This document shows, one piece after another, positions 46,485-55,139 of a DNA stretch of 64,000 bases. How positions within the stretch are numbered: the first letter of the stretch is position 1; every line of letters begins with the position of its first letter. The DNA is taken from the NCBI GenBank assembly GCA_027487555.1, contig JAIYDI010000002.1:1-64000 (forward strand). The letters are read 5' to 3'. The position numbers and the translations under genes were made by a program. Below the pieces are notes generated by a model. The model searched no databases and was not told where the DNA came from. It saw nothing but the letters and a program-made list of their open reading frames with translations. Source of the stretch: Hyphomicrobiales bacterium. Its GTDB lineage: Bacteria > Pseudomonadota > Alphaproteobacteria > Rhizobiales > Devosiaceae.

Positions 46485-47213
46485 ATGCGGCACACTCTTC
46501 TTCTCGCGACGGCGGCACTGCTCTGCACCGCCCTCCCGGCTTTCGCAGCCGACCTGATGATCGACGAGCCGGCGCCGATGATGTCGTCGAGCTATGACTG
46601 GTCGGGCGCCTATGTCGGTGCCTTTGGCGGGTATTCGGCAGGCACTGTCGACTGGACCGGTGAGTTCTACAGCGGCCCCACCCTGCTTGGCACCGAGACC
46701 GGCAGCTTCGATATCGATGGCTGGCTGGTTGGTGGCACCATCGGTGCCAACATGCAGACCGGCAACTTCGTGTTCGGCGTGGAAGGCGACATCGCCTGGA
46801 CGAACATTGCGGGCGAAGGCGACGCGATCGACCCGCTGGACCTTACCCCGTCGATCCCGAGCACGGCGATCGACTATCTCGGCACCCTGCGCGTCCGCGC
46901 TGGTGTGGCAGCAGACAGCGTACTGATCTACGCGACGGGCGGCCTCGCGATGGCCGGCGGCGACATCAGCATCACCAATCTCGATGGCGCCGGCGATGAC
47001 CGGACCGAGAGCTTTGCCGCGACTGGATGGACCGGCGGCTTCGGTGCCGAACTGGCACTGGCCGACAATGTGTCGCTCAAGGCCGAATATCTGTACTCTG
47101 CGCTCAACACCGACGACGTGAACTTCGGTTCGGCGGCGCCGGCGACCGACGTGATCATCAATGGCGACCTGGGGACCCACACCGTGAAGGTCGGCCTGAA
47201 CTACGGTTTCTGA
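46485..47213 (+). CDS. Small outer membrane beta-barrel protein
   Basis: Protein of 242 aa with a signal peptide (MRHTLLLATAALLCTALPAF, cut near AFAADL). The mature part has a short linker (EPAPMMSSSYDWSGAYVGAF) and a series of barrel strands ending in Phe (LNYGF), typical of Omp25/RopB-like eight-strand barrels of alphaproteobacteria. A GAGG site precedes the ATG and a strong terminator follows. It is a paralogue-type of the two tandem barrels at 50.8-52.2 kb. Confidence 0.88.
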   Translation: MRHTLLLATAALLCTALPAFAADLMIDEPAPMMSSSYDWSGAYVGAFGGYSAGTVDWTGEFYSGPTLLGTETGSFDIDGWLVGGTIGANMQTGNFVFGVEGDIAWTNIAGEGDAIDPLDLTPSIPSTAIDYLGTLRVRAGVAADSVLIYATGGLAMAGGDISITNLDGAGDDRTESFAATGWTGGFGAELALADNVSLKAEYLYSALNTDDVNFGSAAPATDVIINGDLGTHTVKVGLNYGF

Positions 47214-47236
47214 TCCCTGAGCCAATTGACAGTATG

Positions 47237-47269
47237 AAGGCCGGTCCCGAGGGACCGGCCTTTTCGTTT
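47237..47269 (+). terminator. Terminator after outer membrane protein gene
   Basis: A 10-bp stem (AAGGCCGGTC and GACCGGCCTT) with a 6-base loop is followed by a T-rich stretch (TTTTCGTTTT). Confidence 0.88.
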
Positions 47270-47310
47270 TGGTGCGGAGGTTGAACCGGGGGCTTCGATC
47301 CGAGGCGCCC

Positions 47311-48465
47311 TCAGACCGCCGACCAGGCGCACCCTCCGCCGATATAGGTGGCAGTTGGCGCGAGGCCCGTGCCGAGGGTGACGAAGTCGGCGCGTGCGCC
47401 CTGCCCCAGATGACCATGGGTGGCGGCAATGCCCAGGGCCTGGGCGGGATAGAGACTGGCCATGCGCAGAGCCTCGTCGAGCGATACGCCGATTGTCTGG
47501 TGCACGAAGCGTATCGCGTCGATCATGGTCAGATCGGCGCCCGCAAGCGTGCCATCACCGAGGCGCAAGGCGCCATCCTTGCGATAGACTGTTCGCCCGG
47601 TGAGATCGAACTCGGTCCAATCCGTGCCGGTGATCGACATGGCGTCGGTGACGAGGAAGATGCGCCCGGGACCGGCCTTGCCACGCAGTGCTGCCGCAAG
47701 GCTGGCGGGATGCACGTGAATGCCATCCGCGATGAGTCCGGCGCTGATCGTGCCGAAATGCAGGGCGGCGCCGACAACGCCCGGCTCGCGATTGGTCATC
47801 TGGCTCTGTGCGTTGAAGAGATGGGTCACCATGCTGGCGCCGGCCGCGACTGCCCTCGCGACCAGCTCGAAACCGGCATCCGAATGGCCGATGCTGACCA
47901 CGATACCGGCCGCGACCAGCCGAGAAATCTGTTCTGGCCCAACGGTTTCCGCGGCGACCGTAACAAGGAGATTCGGGAGCGCGGCACGCGCCGCGATCAG
48001 CCGCGCCTCATCGTCGGCAGTCATCGGGCGGATCAGCGCCGGATCATGCGCGCCCTTTCGCGCAAGACTGAGATGCGGGCCTTCGAGATGCAGGCCAAGG
48101 AAGCCCGGCACCTGTTTGTCGACGGCGACCTGAGCCGCCGCAATCGCCTGCGCGTTGACCGGCACGGTGTCGGTGATCAAGGTCGGCAGACAGGCGGTGG
48201 TGCCGAACGGCAGGAAGGCGCGGCAGATGGTTTCGATGGCGGCGAGGTCGGGCGTCTCGTTGAGCAGCGCGCCGCCACCGCCATTGACCTGCAGATCGAC
48301 GAAGCCCGGCACGAGCAGACCCGATACCGGCACGCGCTCGGCCGCGAAGGGCGAATTGGCCGCCGCGAGCCCGGTGACCCTGCCCGCATCGACAAGGAGC
48401 GCCATGCCATCATGGAATTCGTGCCCATCGAAGATGCGGGCACCGACGAAGGCCTTGGCGCTCAT
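47311..48465 (-). CDS. nagA: N-acetylglucosamine-6-phosphate deacetylase
   Basis: Removes acetate from GlcNAc-6-phosphate in amino-sugar use; 384 aa. The metal and substrate residues are in FVDLQVNGGGG, LHLEGPHLS, SIGHSDAGF, THLFNAQSQM, ADGIHVHP and LVTDAMSITG. This is the last gene of the gntR-SIS-nagA operon and overlaps the SIS gene by 4 bases. Confidence 0.94.
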   Translation of the reverse strand: MSAKAFVGARIFDGHEFHDGMALLVDAGRVTGLAAANSPFAAERVPVSGLLVPGFVDLQVNGGGGALLNETPDLAAIETICRAFLPFGTTACLPTLITDTVPVNAQAIAAAQVAVDKQVPGFLGLHLEGPHLSLARKGAHDPALIRPMTADDEARLIAARAALPNLLVTVAAETVGPEQISRLVAAGIVVSIGHSDAGFELVARAVAAGASMVTHLFNAQSQMTNREPGVVGAALHFGTISAGLIADGIHVHPASLAAALRGKAGPGRIFLVTDAMSITGTDWTEFDLTGRTVYRKDGALRLGDGTLAGADLTMIDAIRFVHQTIGVSLDEALRMASLYPAQALGIAATHGHLGQGARADFVTLGTGLAPTATYIGGGCAWSAV

Positions 48466-49490
48466 ATGGTTTCGGTCACTTTCGACAGGTAGGGGGGCTT
48501 GTCGGGGTTGAAGCCACGGCGACGGCTCAGCGCCTCGACGAAGCCATAGAAGCTGACGATCAGGGCAAGGGCATCGGTGATGGCGTGGCCGGTGGCCGTG
48601 AAGGGCAGGAACTCGGCGGCCTGGCGGTTGACCGAGGTGATGAAGACGCGAGCGCCCTGCCCGGCAAGCCGCTCGGCGCTTTCCGACACGGACGCCTCAG
48701 CGGCATCGCGCGCCGCAAGCACCAGGACGGGGAAATGGTGCTCGACGATACGGGCCGGCCCGTGCAGCACCTCGGCGGCACTATAGGCTTCGGCATGGAT
48801 GGAGCAGGTTTCCTTGAACTTCAGCGCCGCCTCGGACGCGATGGCGAAGGCCGGGCCGCGCCCCAGAACATAGAGCGACTGGTGCTTGTCGAGCGCGCCG
48901 AGCAGCGGCGACCAATCGTTACCGACGGCAGTCTCGAGGTGCTGCGGCAGCGATTCAAGTGCGACCTGCAATGCCTTGTCATCCAACCAGTTTGCGACGA
49001 GCGCGAGCCCGGCAACAACGGACGCAACGAAAGTCTTGGTGGCGGCGACGGACTTTTCCTCGCCGGAGCGCAGCGCGATGGCATGGTTGGCGGCCGCGGC
49101 AAGCGGCGAGGCCGGGGTGTTGGTCAGCGCGAAGGTGAGCGCGCCATTGCGCCGGGCCGATTCCGCCATGGCGACGATGTCCGGGCTTTTCCCCGATTGC
49201 GAAATGGCAATGGCGGCGGCGCCCGATAGCCTCAGTTCGCGCTGGTAGATGGAGACGATCGACGGACCGACCGATGCAACCGGCACGCCGGCCAGCAGTT
49301 CGATGGCGTATTTGAGGAAGGCCGAGGCATGGTCGGATGAGCCACGGGCGATGGTGACGATCACCTTGGGATCGAGCGCCCTCAGCGCTGCACCGCCAGC
49401 GGCGAACTCGTCACGCGCTTCTGCAAGCAGGCGGCCGACCGCCAGCGGGATCTCTTCCACTTCCTGGCGCATATAAGTCGCGTTTGTCAC
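48462..49490 (-). CDS. SIS-domain glucosamine-6-phosphate deaminase/isomerase (GlmS-like C-terminal half)
   Basis: Protein of 342 aa with two SIS domains and no glutaminase domain. It therefore resembles the NagB-II type deaminases that supply fructose-6-phosphate from GlcN-6-P. Motifs are TIARGSSDHA, AISQSGKSPDIVAM, LTNTPASPLAAAA, and the region LKFKETCSIHAEAYSAAEVLHGP. The GTG at 49490 overlaps the stop of gntR (GTGA) and has GAAGGTGG upstream. Given nagA next to it, amino-sugar degradation is the likely role. Confidence 0.88.
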   Translation of the reverse strand: MTNATYMRQEVEEIPLAVGRLLAEARDEFAAGGAALRALDPKVIVTIARGSSDHASAFLKYAIELLAGVPVASVGPSIVSIYQRELRLSGAAAIAISQSGKSPDIVAMAESARRNGALTFALTNTPASPLAAAANHAIALRSGEEKSVAATKTFVASVVAGLALVANWLDDKALQVALESLPQHLETAVGNDWSPLLGALDKHQSLYVLGRGPAFAIASEAALKFKETCSIHAEAYSAAEVLHGPARIVEHHFPVLVLAARDAAEASVSESAERLAGQGARVFITSVNRQAAEFLPFTATGHAITDALALIVSFYGFVEALSRRRGFNPDKPPYLSKVTETI

Positions 49491-50260
49491 TTGGGGCCAC
49501 CTTCTCCGACGCGCAATTCGGCAACAAAATCATAGGTATCGCCCCGGTAGACGGAGCGGGTGAACTCGACAGGTCGCCCAGAGGCGAGAAAGGCGATGCG
49601 CTCGATATGAAGCGCCGCCGCGCCCTCTGCCGTCTCGAGCATACGGGCATCGGCTGCGCCGAGATTGGCGGCGCGGATGCGCTGCACGGCGCGGACCGGG
49701 CGGTTGCCGGTGCGTTCGAGATGGGCATAGAGCGAGGCGCCGACCGTTGTGGGGTCGGGCAGGATCGCCGCGGCCACGGCCGCCCGCTCGATGGCGAGCG
49801 GGGTATCATCGGAGAGGCGGAGGCGGGCAATGCGCGCCACCGGTTCGGATGGCGACAGCCCCAGAGCCATGGTCTCTTCAGTCGTTGGCTGGTAAAGGCC
49901 GCGATCCAGCCAGACCGTGCGCAGCTTCAGGCCGCGTCGCGCCATATCTTCGGCGAAGCTGGTCAACTGGCTCAGCGATTGTTCAAAGCGGTGCGGCTGC
50001 GGGGCGACGAAAGTGCCCGAGCCATGGCGCTGCACCAGCACACCGTCGCGCACCAGCTGCTGGACAGCTTTGCGCACGGTCACGCGCGAGACATCGACCT
50101 TGGCGGCCAAGTCGCGCTCGGACGGCAGGGCGTCGCCCGGGCGGATGGCCCCTCGCGACACGGCACTCTCGATCCAGCGCTGCAGCTGCAGATAGAGCGG
50201 TCCGCCCTGGGGCAGGATCACCGCGTCAGCTCCGAACAGCCCCTCCTGCGTTTCCGGCAT
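49487..50260 (-). CDS. GntR-family (HutC-type) regulator of the amino-sugar operon
   Basis: Transcription factor of 257 aa. The N-terminal winged helix shows LPSERDLAAKVDVSRVTVRK, then GVLVQRHGSGTFV. The C-terminal domain is of the UTRA type, which binds small sugar-like effectors. It heads the operon with the SIS and nagA genes, so it probably represses them until GlcN-6-P or a relative binds (inference from NagR/NagQ relatives). The start at 50260 is the natural one; a longer frame upstream lies in promoter DNA. Confidence 0.88.
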   Translation of the reverse strand: MPETQEGLFGADAVILPQGGPLYLQLQRWIESAVSRGAIRPGDALPSERDLAAKVDVSRVTVRKAVQQLVRDGVLVQRHGSGTFVAPQPHRFEQSLSQLTSFAEDMARRGLKLRTVWLDRGLYQPTTEETMALGLSPSEPVARIARLRLSDDTPLAIERAAVAAAILPDPTTVGASLYAHLERTGNRPVRAVQRIRAANLGAADARMLETAEGAAALHIERIAFLASGRPVEFTRSVYRGDTYDFVAELRVGEGGPK

Positions 50261-50328
50261 GGCCCTTTCCAGCGCCGGTGCGACCCGCGAGGGTAACCCC
50301 GACCTCCTCCGAAGATGGTGTTGCAGCC

Positions 50329-50356
50329 ATAATACCAATAAAAGACCATTCACCAA
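50329..50356 (-). promoter_or_regulatory. Candidate sigma-70 promoter of the gntR operon
   Basis: On the minus strand TTGGTG (-35) and TATTAT (-10) are 16 bases apart, about 69 bases before the gntR start. TGGT half-sites overlap the spacer and could be where the GntR protein binds. This is by eye and untested. Confidence 0.45.
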
Positions 50357-50830
50357 GCAAAAAGATCGCGGCTGACCAGAAAGCCGCAGCTGGAGGGATG
50401 AAGCCGGCCGCCTTGCCGTAGCTGTGCGGCACAACCGCCGCGCGCGGAAAGCGGACTCGGTGGCGGCATCCGCGCGTGGTCGACAGGGCAAGTGGTATGG
50501 TTTTGGCATTACCGATATGGCGCCTGCGTCTCAGGATCTGGCCGCGTCGGCACCAGCCGTGGCACCTGCAGCACGGAAATGCTGCCCTTGACCCCGGAAT
50601 TCCGGCTTGCTTGCACCCCTGGCCGATAGTGGCCGTCGGCTCTTCAACGCAAATCAACCAAGAAGCGACCACACGTCCGCCGCTGCTGCCAAAAAGCAAC
50701 AGTAAGGCCATTCGCCACCAAGCGGGCATCAAATCGGCACGGTTACGACTTGCCTGATACGCCGGACTGGCCCCAATACAGGTTAGCGTCGCGCCTTGGA
50801 TTCGGTGTGACCTCTATTGGAGAATTCATT
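50357..50830. other. Non-coding stretch before the tandem outer-membrane genes
   Basis: About 470 bases with no convincing gene. Short open frames here lack a ribosome site and any recognisable product. The right end, just before 50831, carries CTCTATTGGAGAATTC, an AG-rich site that also precedes the second barrel gene. Promoter position is unclear. Confidence 0.45.
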
Positions 50831-51376
50831 ATGCTTCGCACTCTTGCCATCGCGACCGCGGCTGTCGCCTTCATGGGCGGTGCCGCCTTTGCGGCCGACC
50901 TCAGCATTCCCGAGACCCCGTACCTTCCCGAGAGCACTGGCTTCTCGTGGGATGGCCTCTATGCAGGCGGCGGCGTCGGCGCCTATTTCGCTGACGACAT
51001 CCAGACCCAGCTGACCCTGAACGGCGTCGTGGGCGTGAACGTTGCTGTCGACTCCTTCGTGCTCGGCGCGGAAGTCGAGGGCGTATACGGTTTTGAGAAC
51101 GACGACGAAGACGCCTGGTTCGAGTTCTGGCTGAAGGGCCGTGCCGGCTACCTCATCACTCCTGACGTGCTGCTCTATGGCGTCGCAGGCGTCGGCGCCA
51201 CTCAGTTCGTCGACAGCAGCCAGGATAACTACAGCATGTTCGCTCTCGGCGTCGGCATCGAAGCCGCCGTGTCCGACAGCATCTCGATCCGCGGCGAAGT
51301 CCTCGGCGTCGGCTGGGATGGCAGCGACGGCCTGGAAGACATTGAGGCCAAGGCCAGCATCCTCTTCCACTTCTGA
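50831..51376 (+). CDS. Small outer membrane barrel, tandem copy 1
   Basis: Protein of 181 aa with a signal peptide (MLRTLAIATAAVAFMGGAAF, cut before ADLS). After a short linker (IPETPYLPESTGFSWDGLYA) come about eight beta strands, ending in Phe (ILFHF) as barrels do. It is strongly similar to the next gene, from the leader through to the 3' hairpins. It belongs with opacity-type or Omp25-like porin-fold proteins. A TATTGGAG site lies upstream. Confidence 0.85.
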   Translation: MLRTLAIATAAVAFMGGAAFAADLSIPETPYLPESTGFSWDGLYAGGGVGAYFADDIQTQLTLNGVVGVNVAVDSFVLGAEVEGVYGFENDDEDAWFEFWLKGRAGYLITPDVLLYGVAGVGATQFVDSSQDNYSMFALGVGIEAAVSDSISIRGEVLGVGWDGSDGLEDIEAKASILFHF

Positions 51377-51435
51377 TTTCAGACGAAATCAGCGTGTTCT
51401 TGCGAAGGCGCCCTTGTGGCGCCTTCTGCTTTTTC
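51373..51435 (+). terminator. Double hairpin and terminator after copy 1
   Basis: The first hairpin (CTGATTTC/GAAATCAG) overlaps the stop codon. The second (GAAGGCGCC/GGCGCCTTC, loop CTTGT) is followed by TGCTTTTTC, an intrinsic terminator. The same arrangement follows copy 2. Confidence 0.75.
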
Positions 51436-51679
51436 AGCAGTCTGTCGTTTCATGGCGGGTTGCCCGGATCGCTTGCTCAGTTGGCTTGCGGTGCAATCCA
51501 CCGGCGCCAAGGCGATACTGAAAGGTGCAATTCGTAGCGCAGGCGCAACAGCAGGATGGGTCAGTCAACAGCGTTTCCCCCTTTGCGGGCGATTTTGTGT
51601 TGCAAAATGGAGCGAACTGCCGCCAAAACGGGTGAGGTTGCGCTCAGGAGTCGGCGCGACGTCTATTGGAGACCCTGTA
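51436..51679. other. Leader region between the two tandem barrel genes
   Basis: Together with the terminator this makes a stretch of about 300 bases without a gene. It should contain the promoter of copy 2. The segment near the gene start (GACGTCTATTGGAG) closely matches that before copy 1, so the duplication includes part of the leader. Confidence 0.5.
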
Positions 51680-52225
51680 ATGCTTCGCACCATCGCTCTC
51701 GCGGCCACTGCTGTCGCCCTCATGAGTGGCGCCACCTTCGCGGCTGACCTCGCCATGCCCGAGACCCCGTACCTCCCCGAGAGCACGGGCTTTTCGTGGG
51801 ACGGCCTTTATGCCGGTGTCGGCATCGGAGGTTATCTCGTAGCCGACGCAGAAACCGTTGCCCATATCAGCGGCGTTGTCGGCGTGAACGCCGTCATCGC
51901 GGACCCGTTCCTGATCGGCGCCGAACTCGAAGCCAACTACATGTTCGAGAACGACGACTATTACTCGTGGTACGAAGTGTGGCTGAAGGGCCGCGCTGGC
52001 GTGCTCGTGACTCCGGATGTTCTGATCTACGGCGTCGCTGGCGTCGGCATCTGGTCCTACGACACCGAAGATGACAATGGCACGCAGTATGGCCTCGGCC
52101 TTGGCATCGAGGCGGCTGTGTCCGACAGCATCTCGCTCCGTGGCGAGGCTCTCGCCGTTACCTATGACGACGGCGATGTCTTCGATGGTGTGCAGGCCAA
52201 GGCCAGCATCCTCTTCCACTTCTGA
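51680..52225 (+). CDS. Small outer membrane barrel, tandem copy 2
   Basis: Protein of 181 aa, the same length as copy 1. The signal peptide is MLRTIALAATAVALMSGATF. The segment PETPYLPESTGFSWDGLYAG is identical in both copies, and the last residues AKASILFHF are also shared. The external loops differ, which suggests diverged surface roles. It has the same upstream AG-rich site. Confidence 0.85.
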   Translation: MLRTIALAATAVALMSGATFAADLAMPETPYLPESTGFSWDGLYAGVGIGGYLVADAETVAHISGVVGVNAVIADPFLIGAELEANYMFENDDYYSWYEVWLKGRAGVLVTPDVLIYGVAGVGIWSYDTEDDNGTQYGLGLGIEAAVSDSISLRGEALAVTYDDGDVFDGVQAKASILFHF

Positions 52226-52285
52226 TTTCAGACGAAATCAGCATGCTCTTGCGAAGGCGCCCTTGTGGCGCCTTCTGCGTCTTGG
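52222..52285 (+). terminator. Double hairpin after copy 2
   Basis: The hairpins CTGATTTC/GAAATCAG (52222-52241) and GAAGGCGCC/GGCGCCTTC (52253-52275) repeat those after copy 1 almost exactly. The tail (TGCGTCTTGG) is less T-rich, so termination may be weaker. Confidence 0.65.
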
Positions 52286-52381
52286 GCGCGTTTCGCCGCG
52301 CATTCGAGCATCGCGCCGGGTTCAGAAAGCCGATAAAGTGACATCCGAACAAGGTGAAAAGCCTGAGGAGTGTCTGTCGCC

Positions 52382-53206
52382 ATGCGCATCATCGATACCC
52401 ATCTGCACCTCGTCTATCCCGACCGGCTGAGCTATCCGTGGCTCTCCGGGGCGCCGCAGATCAACAAGCCGTGGACGGTGGAAGCGTATTTCGCCGAGGC
52501 GCTGCCGCTCGGCATTGACGCCGCGCTGCATATGGAAGTGGATGTGGCCGAGCCGCAGATGCTGGCAGAAACCGAATTCGTGCTGGGCCTGCCCCGTGTC
52601 ATTGGCGCAATTGCCAGTGGCCGTCCGGAACACGCCGATTTCCCCGCCCATCTCGAGCGCCTTGCCGCGCTTGGCAGGGTCCGGGGCGTGCGGCGCCTGC
52701 TGCAGTTCCAGCCGCCCGAACTGTCGACAACGCCGCTTTTCCGCGACAACATCCGCCTGCTCGCGCAGTACGGCATGACGTTCGACATCTGCGTGAAGTC
52801 ACATGAACTGACCTACGCGCCGCCGCTGATCGCGGCCTGCCCCGATGTGCAGTTCGTGCTCGACCATTGCGGCAACCCCAAGATCGCCGATGCCGAGTGG
52901 GAAAGCTGGACGGTGCGGCTGGAGGCCATCGCGGCGCTGCCCAATGTCGTCTGCAAGGTGTCCGGTATTCTGGCCAATGTCGCGCCCGACTGGACGGTCG
53001 ACCAGATCCGCCCCTATGTCGAGTTCGTTATCGACACCTTCGGATGGGACCGCGTCGTATGGGGCAGCGATCATCCGGTGGTGACATTCTTTGCCGACCT
53101 GACGCGCTGGGTGAATGCCAGCCGCGAGATCGTCAAGGATGCGAGCGCGGACGAGCAGGCAAAGCTGTTTCACCGCAATGCGCAGCGCGTCTACCAGATC
53201 GACTGA
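52382..53206 (+). CDS. Amidohydrolase-2 family metal hydrolase
   Basis: TIM-barrel hydrolase of 274 aa. The metal ligands are in IIDTHLHL, and later residues are FVLDHCGNPKI and VVWGSDHPVV. Relatives include 2-pyrone-4,6-dicarboxylate and lactone hydrolases, so an aromatic or sugar lactone is a reasonable guess, but the substrate is not predictable. The ATG at 52382 has GAGGAG 11 bases upstream; a GTG start four codons earlier is possible. The LysE gene follows after 3 bases. Confidence 0.85.
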   Translation: MRIIDTHLHLVYPDRLSYPWLSGAPQINKPWTVEAYFAEALPLGIDAALHMEVDVAEPQMLAETEFVLGLPRVIGAIASGRPEHADFPAHLERLAALGRVRGVRRLLQFQPPELSTTPLFRDNIRLLAQYGMTFDICVKSHELTYAPPLIAACPDVQFVLDHCGNPKIADAEWESWTVRLEAIAALPNVVCKVSGILANVAPDWTVDQIRPYVEFVIDTFGWDRVVWGSDHPVVTFFADLTRWVNASREIVKDASADEQAKLFHRNAQRVYQID

Positions 53207-53209
53207 TCC

Positions 53210-53785
53210 ATGCAGGACCTCTGGCTTTTCGCGCTTGCGACCTTCGCCCTTCTGGCGACACCTGGCCCGACCAATACCCTGCTGGCAACAGCGGGCGCGT
53301 TGAGCGGCATCCGGCGTGCGTCGGTGCTGCTGGTCGGCGAGATCGTCGGCTACCTCACCACGATCACCCTGCTCCTCACCGCGCTCGGTCCCATCATCAA
53401 TGCCCAGCCTATGGTTGCAACCATCGTCAAGCTGCTGGTGGCGGGTTATGTCGCCTGGGCTGCGGTGCGGCTCTGGCGACGAGGCGCCGTCGCAACGGGG
53501 GCGCCGCAGCAGGCCGTGACCATCCGGCAGGTGCTGGTGACGACCCTGCTGAACCCCAAGGCGTTGGTGTTTGCCTTCAGCATCTTTCCGCCACCTTCGG
53601 GCGCGCTCTGGCGGTTCTATCTCGCCTTTACCCTCACCGTACCGGTGGTGGGTTTCGGCTGGATCCTGTTCGGGCGGATGGTCGGCCTCGCGGTTGGCCC
53701 AGAGCGGACACAACTCATCCAGAAAGTCGCGGCAGTGGTGCTGGCTGGTTTCGCTGGCCTGCTCGCCGCTTCGGCCCTGCATTGA
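53210..53785 (+). CDS. LysE-family amino acid exporter
   Basis: Inner membrane exporter of 191 aa with about six membrane helices. The family signature near the start is FALLATPGPTNTLLATAGAL, and LNPKALVFAFSIFPP is the conserved second block. It is probably co-transcribed with the amidohydrolase, whose stop lies 3 bases upstream. Substrate unknown. Confidence 0.86.
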   Translation: MQDLWLFALATFALLATPGPTNTLLATAGALSGIRRASVLLVGEIVGYLTTITLLLTALGPIINAQPMVATIVKLLVAGYVAWAAVRLWRRGAVATGAPQQAVTIRQVLVTTLLNPKALVFAFSIFPPPSGALWRFYLAFTLTVPVVGFGWILFGRMVGLAVGPERTQLIQKVAAVVLAGFAGLLAASALH

Positions 53786-53829
53786 TAGCATTATTTCCGA
53801 ATGTTGCTTATGATTTACTGAATTTCTTC

Positions 53830-53990
53830 TTGTTGCGAACAATATACGCGCGCAGTCTGACGCGGTTTTAATTTGCGTTTTCTCCACAGCGCGGCATAGT
53901 CCGCCTTGTGCGTTTCCCTCAAAACGCTCCGTTGCCAGAAGCGACGTGCGGCCGCGCCGGTCCCCCAACCCAGGCGCGGCCGTTTCTTCG
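53830..53990 (+). ncRNA. Candidate small RNA or long 3' leader with terminator
   Basis: Between lysE and trxC is a strong terminator: a perfect 10-bp stem (CGGCCGCGCC and GGCGCGGCCG, 53949-53982) with a C-rich 14-base loop, followed by TTTCTT. It lies 160 bases past lysE, farther than usual for that gene. Upstream are a hairpin GCGTTT/AAACGC (53910-53927) and GCGG/CCGC (53891-53904). This could be an independent sRNA or just a long lysE tail. No known family is recognised. Confidence 0.35.
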
Positions 53991-54080
53991 TGGCAGACGA
54001 AGTTCTAAAGGCACCCCCTTCATATTCGCGAACTCTAATATATATTGGACCTGTCGTCGCGCGGATGAGTGGATCGAGCA

Positions 54081-54506
54081 ATGCAGGTCGTGTGTTTGGA
54101 ATGCGGGGCAGTCAATCGGCTGCCAGAAGGCAAGGATGGGCGCAGCGGCCAGTGTGGCAGGTGCCGCACGGGGTTGTTCGCGGGCCATCCCAAGGACACC
54201 GATGCAGCGATGCTTGATCGCGCGATCGCGCGATCGGATATCCCGGTAGTGGTGGATATCTGGGCGCCGTGGTGCGGCCCATGTCGGACGATGGCGCCTG
54301 AATTTGCGAAGGTGGCACAAGCGATAGAGCCGAGGGCGCGCTTCCTGAAGCTGAATTCCGACCAGGCACCGCAGAAATCAGCAGCGTTGAACATTCGCGG
54401 CATTCCGACGATGATCGTGTTCAAGGGTGGGCGCGAGATTGGCCGGGTCTCCGGCGCCATGTCCGCTGCGCAGATCGAGCGCTGGCTGGCCCCGCATCTG
54501 GGGTAA
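54081..54506 (+). CDS. trxC: Thioredoxin 2
   Basis: Cytoplasmic disulfide reductase of 141 aa. The N-terminal zinc site is formed by Cys5, Cys8, Cys25 and Cys28 (VVCLECGA and GQCGRCRTG), which distinguishes TrxC from TrxA. The active site is WCGPC at residues 64-68. The cis-Pro loop is RGIPTMIVFKGG. The methyltransferase gene starts 15 bases downstream. Confidence 0.93.
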   Translation: MQVVCLECGAVNRLPEGKDGRSGQCGRCRTGLFAGHPKDTDAAMLDRAIARSDIPVVVDIWAPWCGPCRTMAPEFAKVAQAIEPRARFLKLNSDQAPQKSAALNIRGIPTMIVFKGGREIGRVSGAMSAAQIERWLAPHLG

Positions 54507-54521
54507 GAAGGGAGACATCGA

Positions 54522-55127
54522 TTGGCCGGTTTCTGGGATGAGCGCTACGCCGTCGAGCATTATGTGTTCGGCGAGGCGCCCAACGCCTTCCTCGCGCGGC
54601 AGGGCGCCCTGCTGCCCAGATCGGGCCACGCGCTGGCCGTCGCCGATGGCGAGGGGCGGAACGGCGTCTGGATGGCGGAACAGGGGCTCTCCGTCGTGTC
54701 GGTCGACGGCTCTTCGGTGGCGCAGAAAAAGGCCGCGCTGCTCGCGACAAAGCGCGGCGTGGCGCTCGATTTCGTCTTGGCGGACCTCGAGACCTGGGAA
54801 TGGCCCGAGGGGGAAATGGATGTTGTCGCCGGCATCTTCATCCAGTTCATGGATCCACCCGGCCGCGACCGGATGTTCGCGCGGATGGTTGCGGCGCTGA
54901 AGCCGGGCGGGCTGCTGCTGCTCGAGGGCTATCGACCGGAGCAACTCGCCTATGGCACGGGTGGCCCACGGCAGGTGGAGAACCTCTATACCGAAGCGCT
55001 GCTGCGCGAGGCCTTTGCCGCCATGGACATCGTGAGCCTCGACAGCTACGACGCGACGCTTTCCGAAGGTCCGGGACATGACGGGATGTCGGCAGTGATC
55101 GACCTCGTGGCGCGGCGTCGGAGCTGA
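54522..55127 (+). CDS. Class I SAM-dependent methyltransferase
   Basis: Cytoplasmic methyltransferase of 201 aa, similar in outline to TehB/thiopurine-type enzymes. The N-terminus is FWDERYAVEHYVFGEAPNAF. The SAM-binding region is ALAVADGEGRNGVWMAEQGL, followed by VVSVDGSSVAQKKAALLA. Motif IV is EMDVVAGIFIQFM. The TTG at 54522 is chosen because AAGGGAG precedes it by 7 bases. It is probably co-transcribed with trxC. Confidence 0.86.
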   Translation: MAGFWDERYAVEHYVFGEAPNAFLARQGALLPRSGHALAVADGEGRNGVWMAEQGLSVVSVDGSSVAQKKAALLATKRGVALDFVLADLETWEWPEGEMDVVAGIFIQFMDPPGRDRMFARMVAALKPGGLLLLEGYRPEQLAYGTGGPRQVENLYTEALLREAFAAMDIVSLDSYDATLSEGPGHDGMSAVIDLVARRRS

Positions 55128-55139
55128 CCGCGCTGCGGG

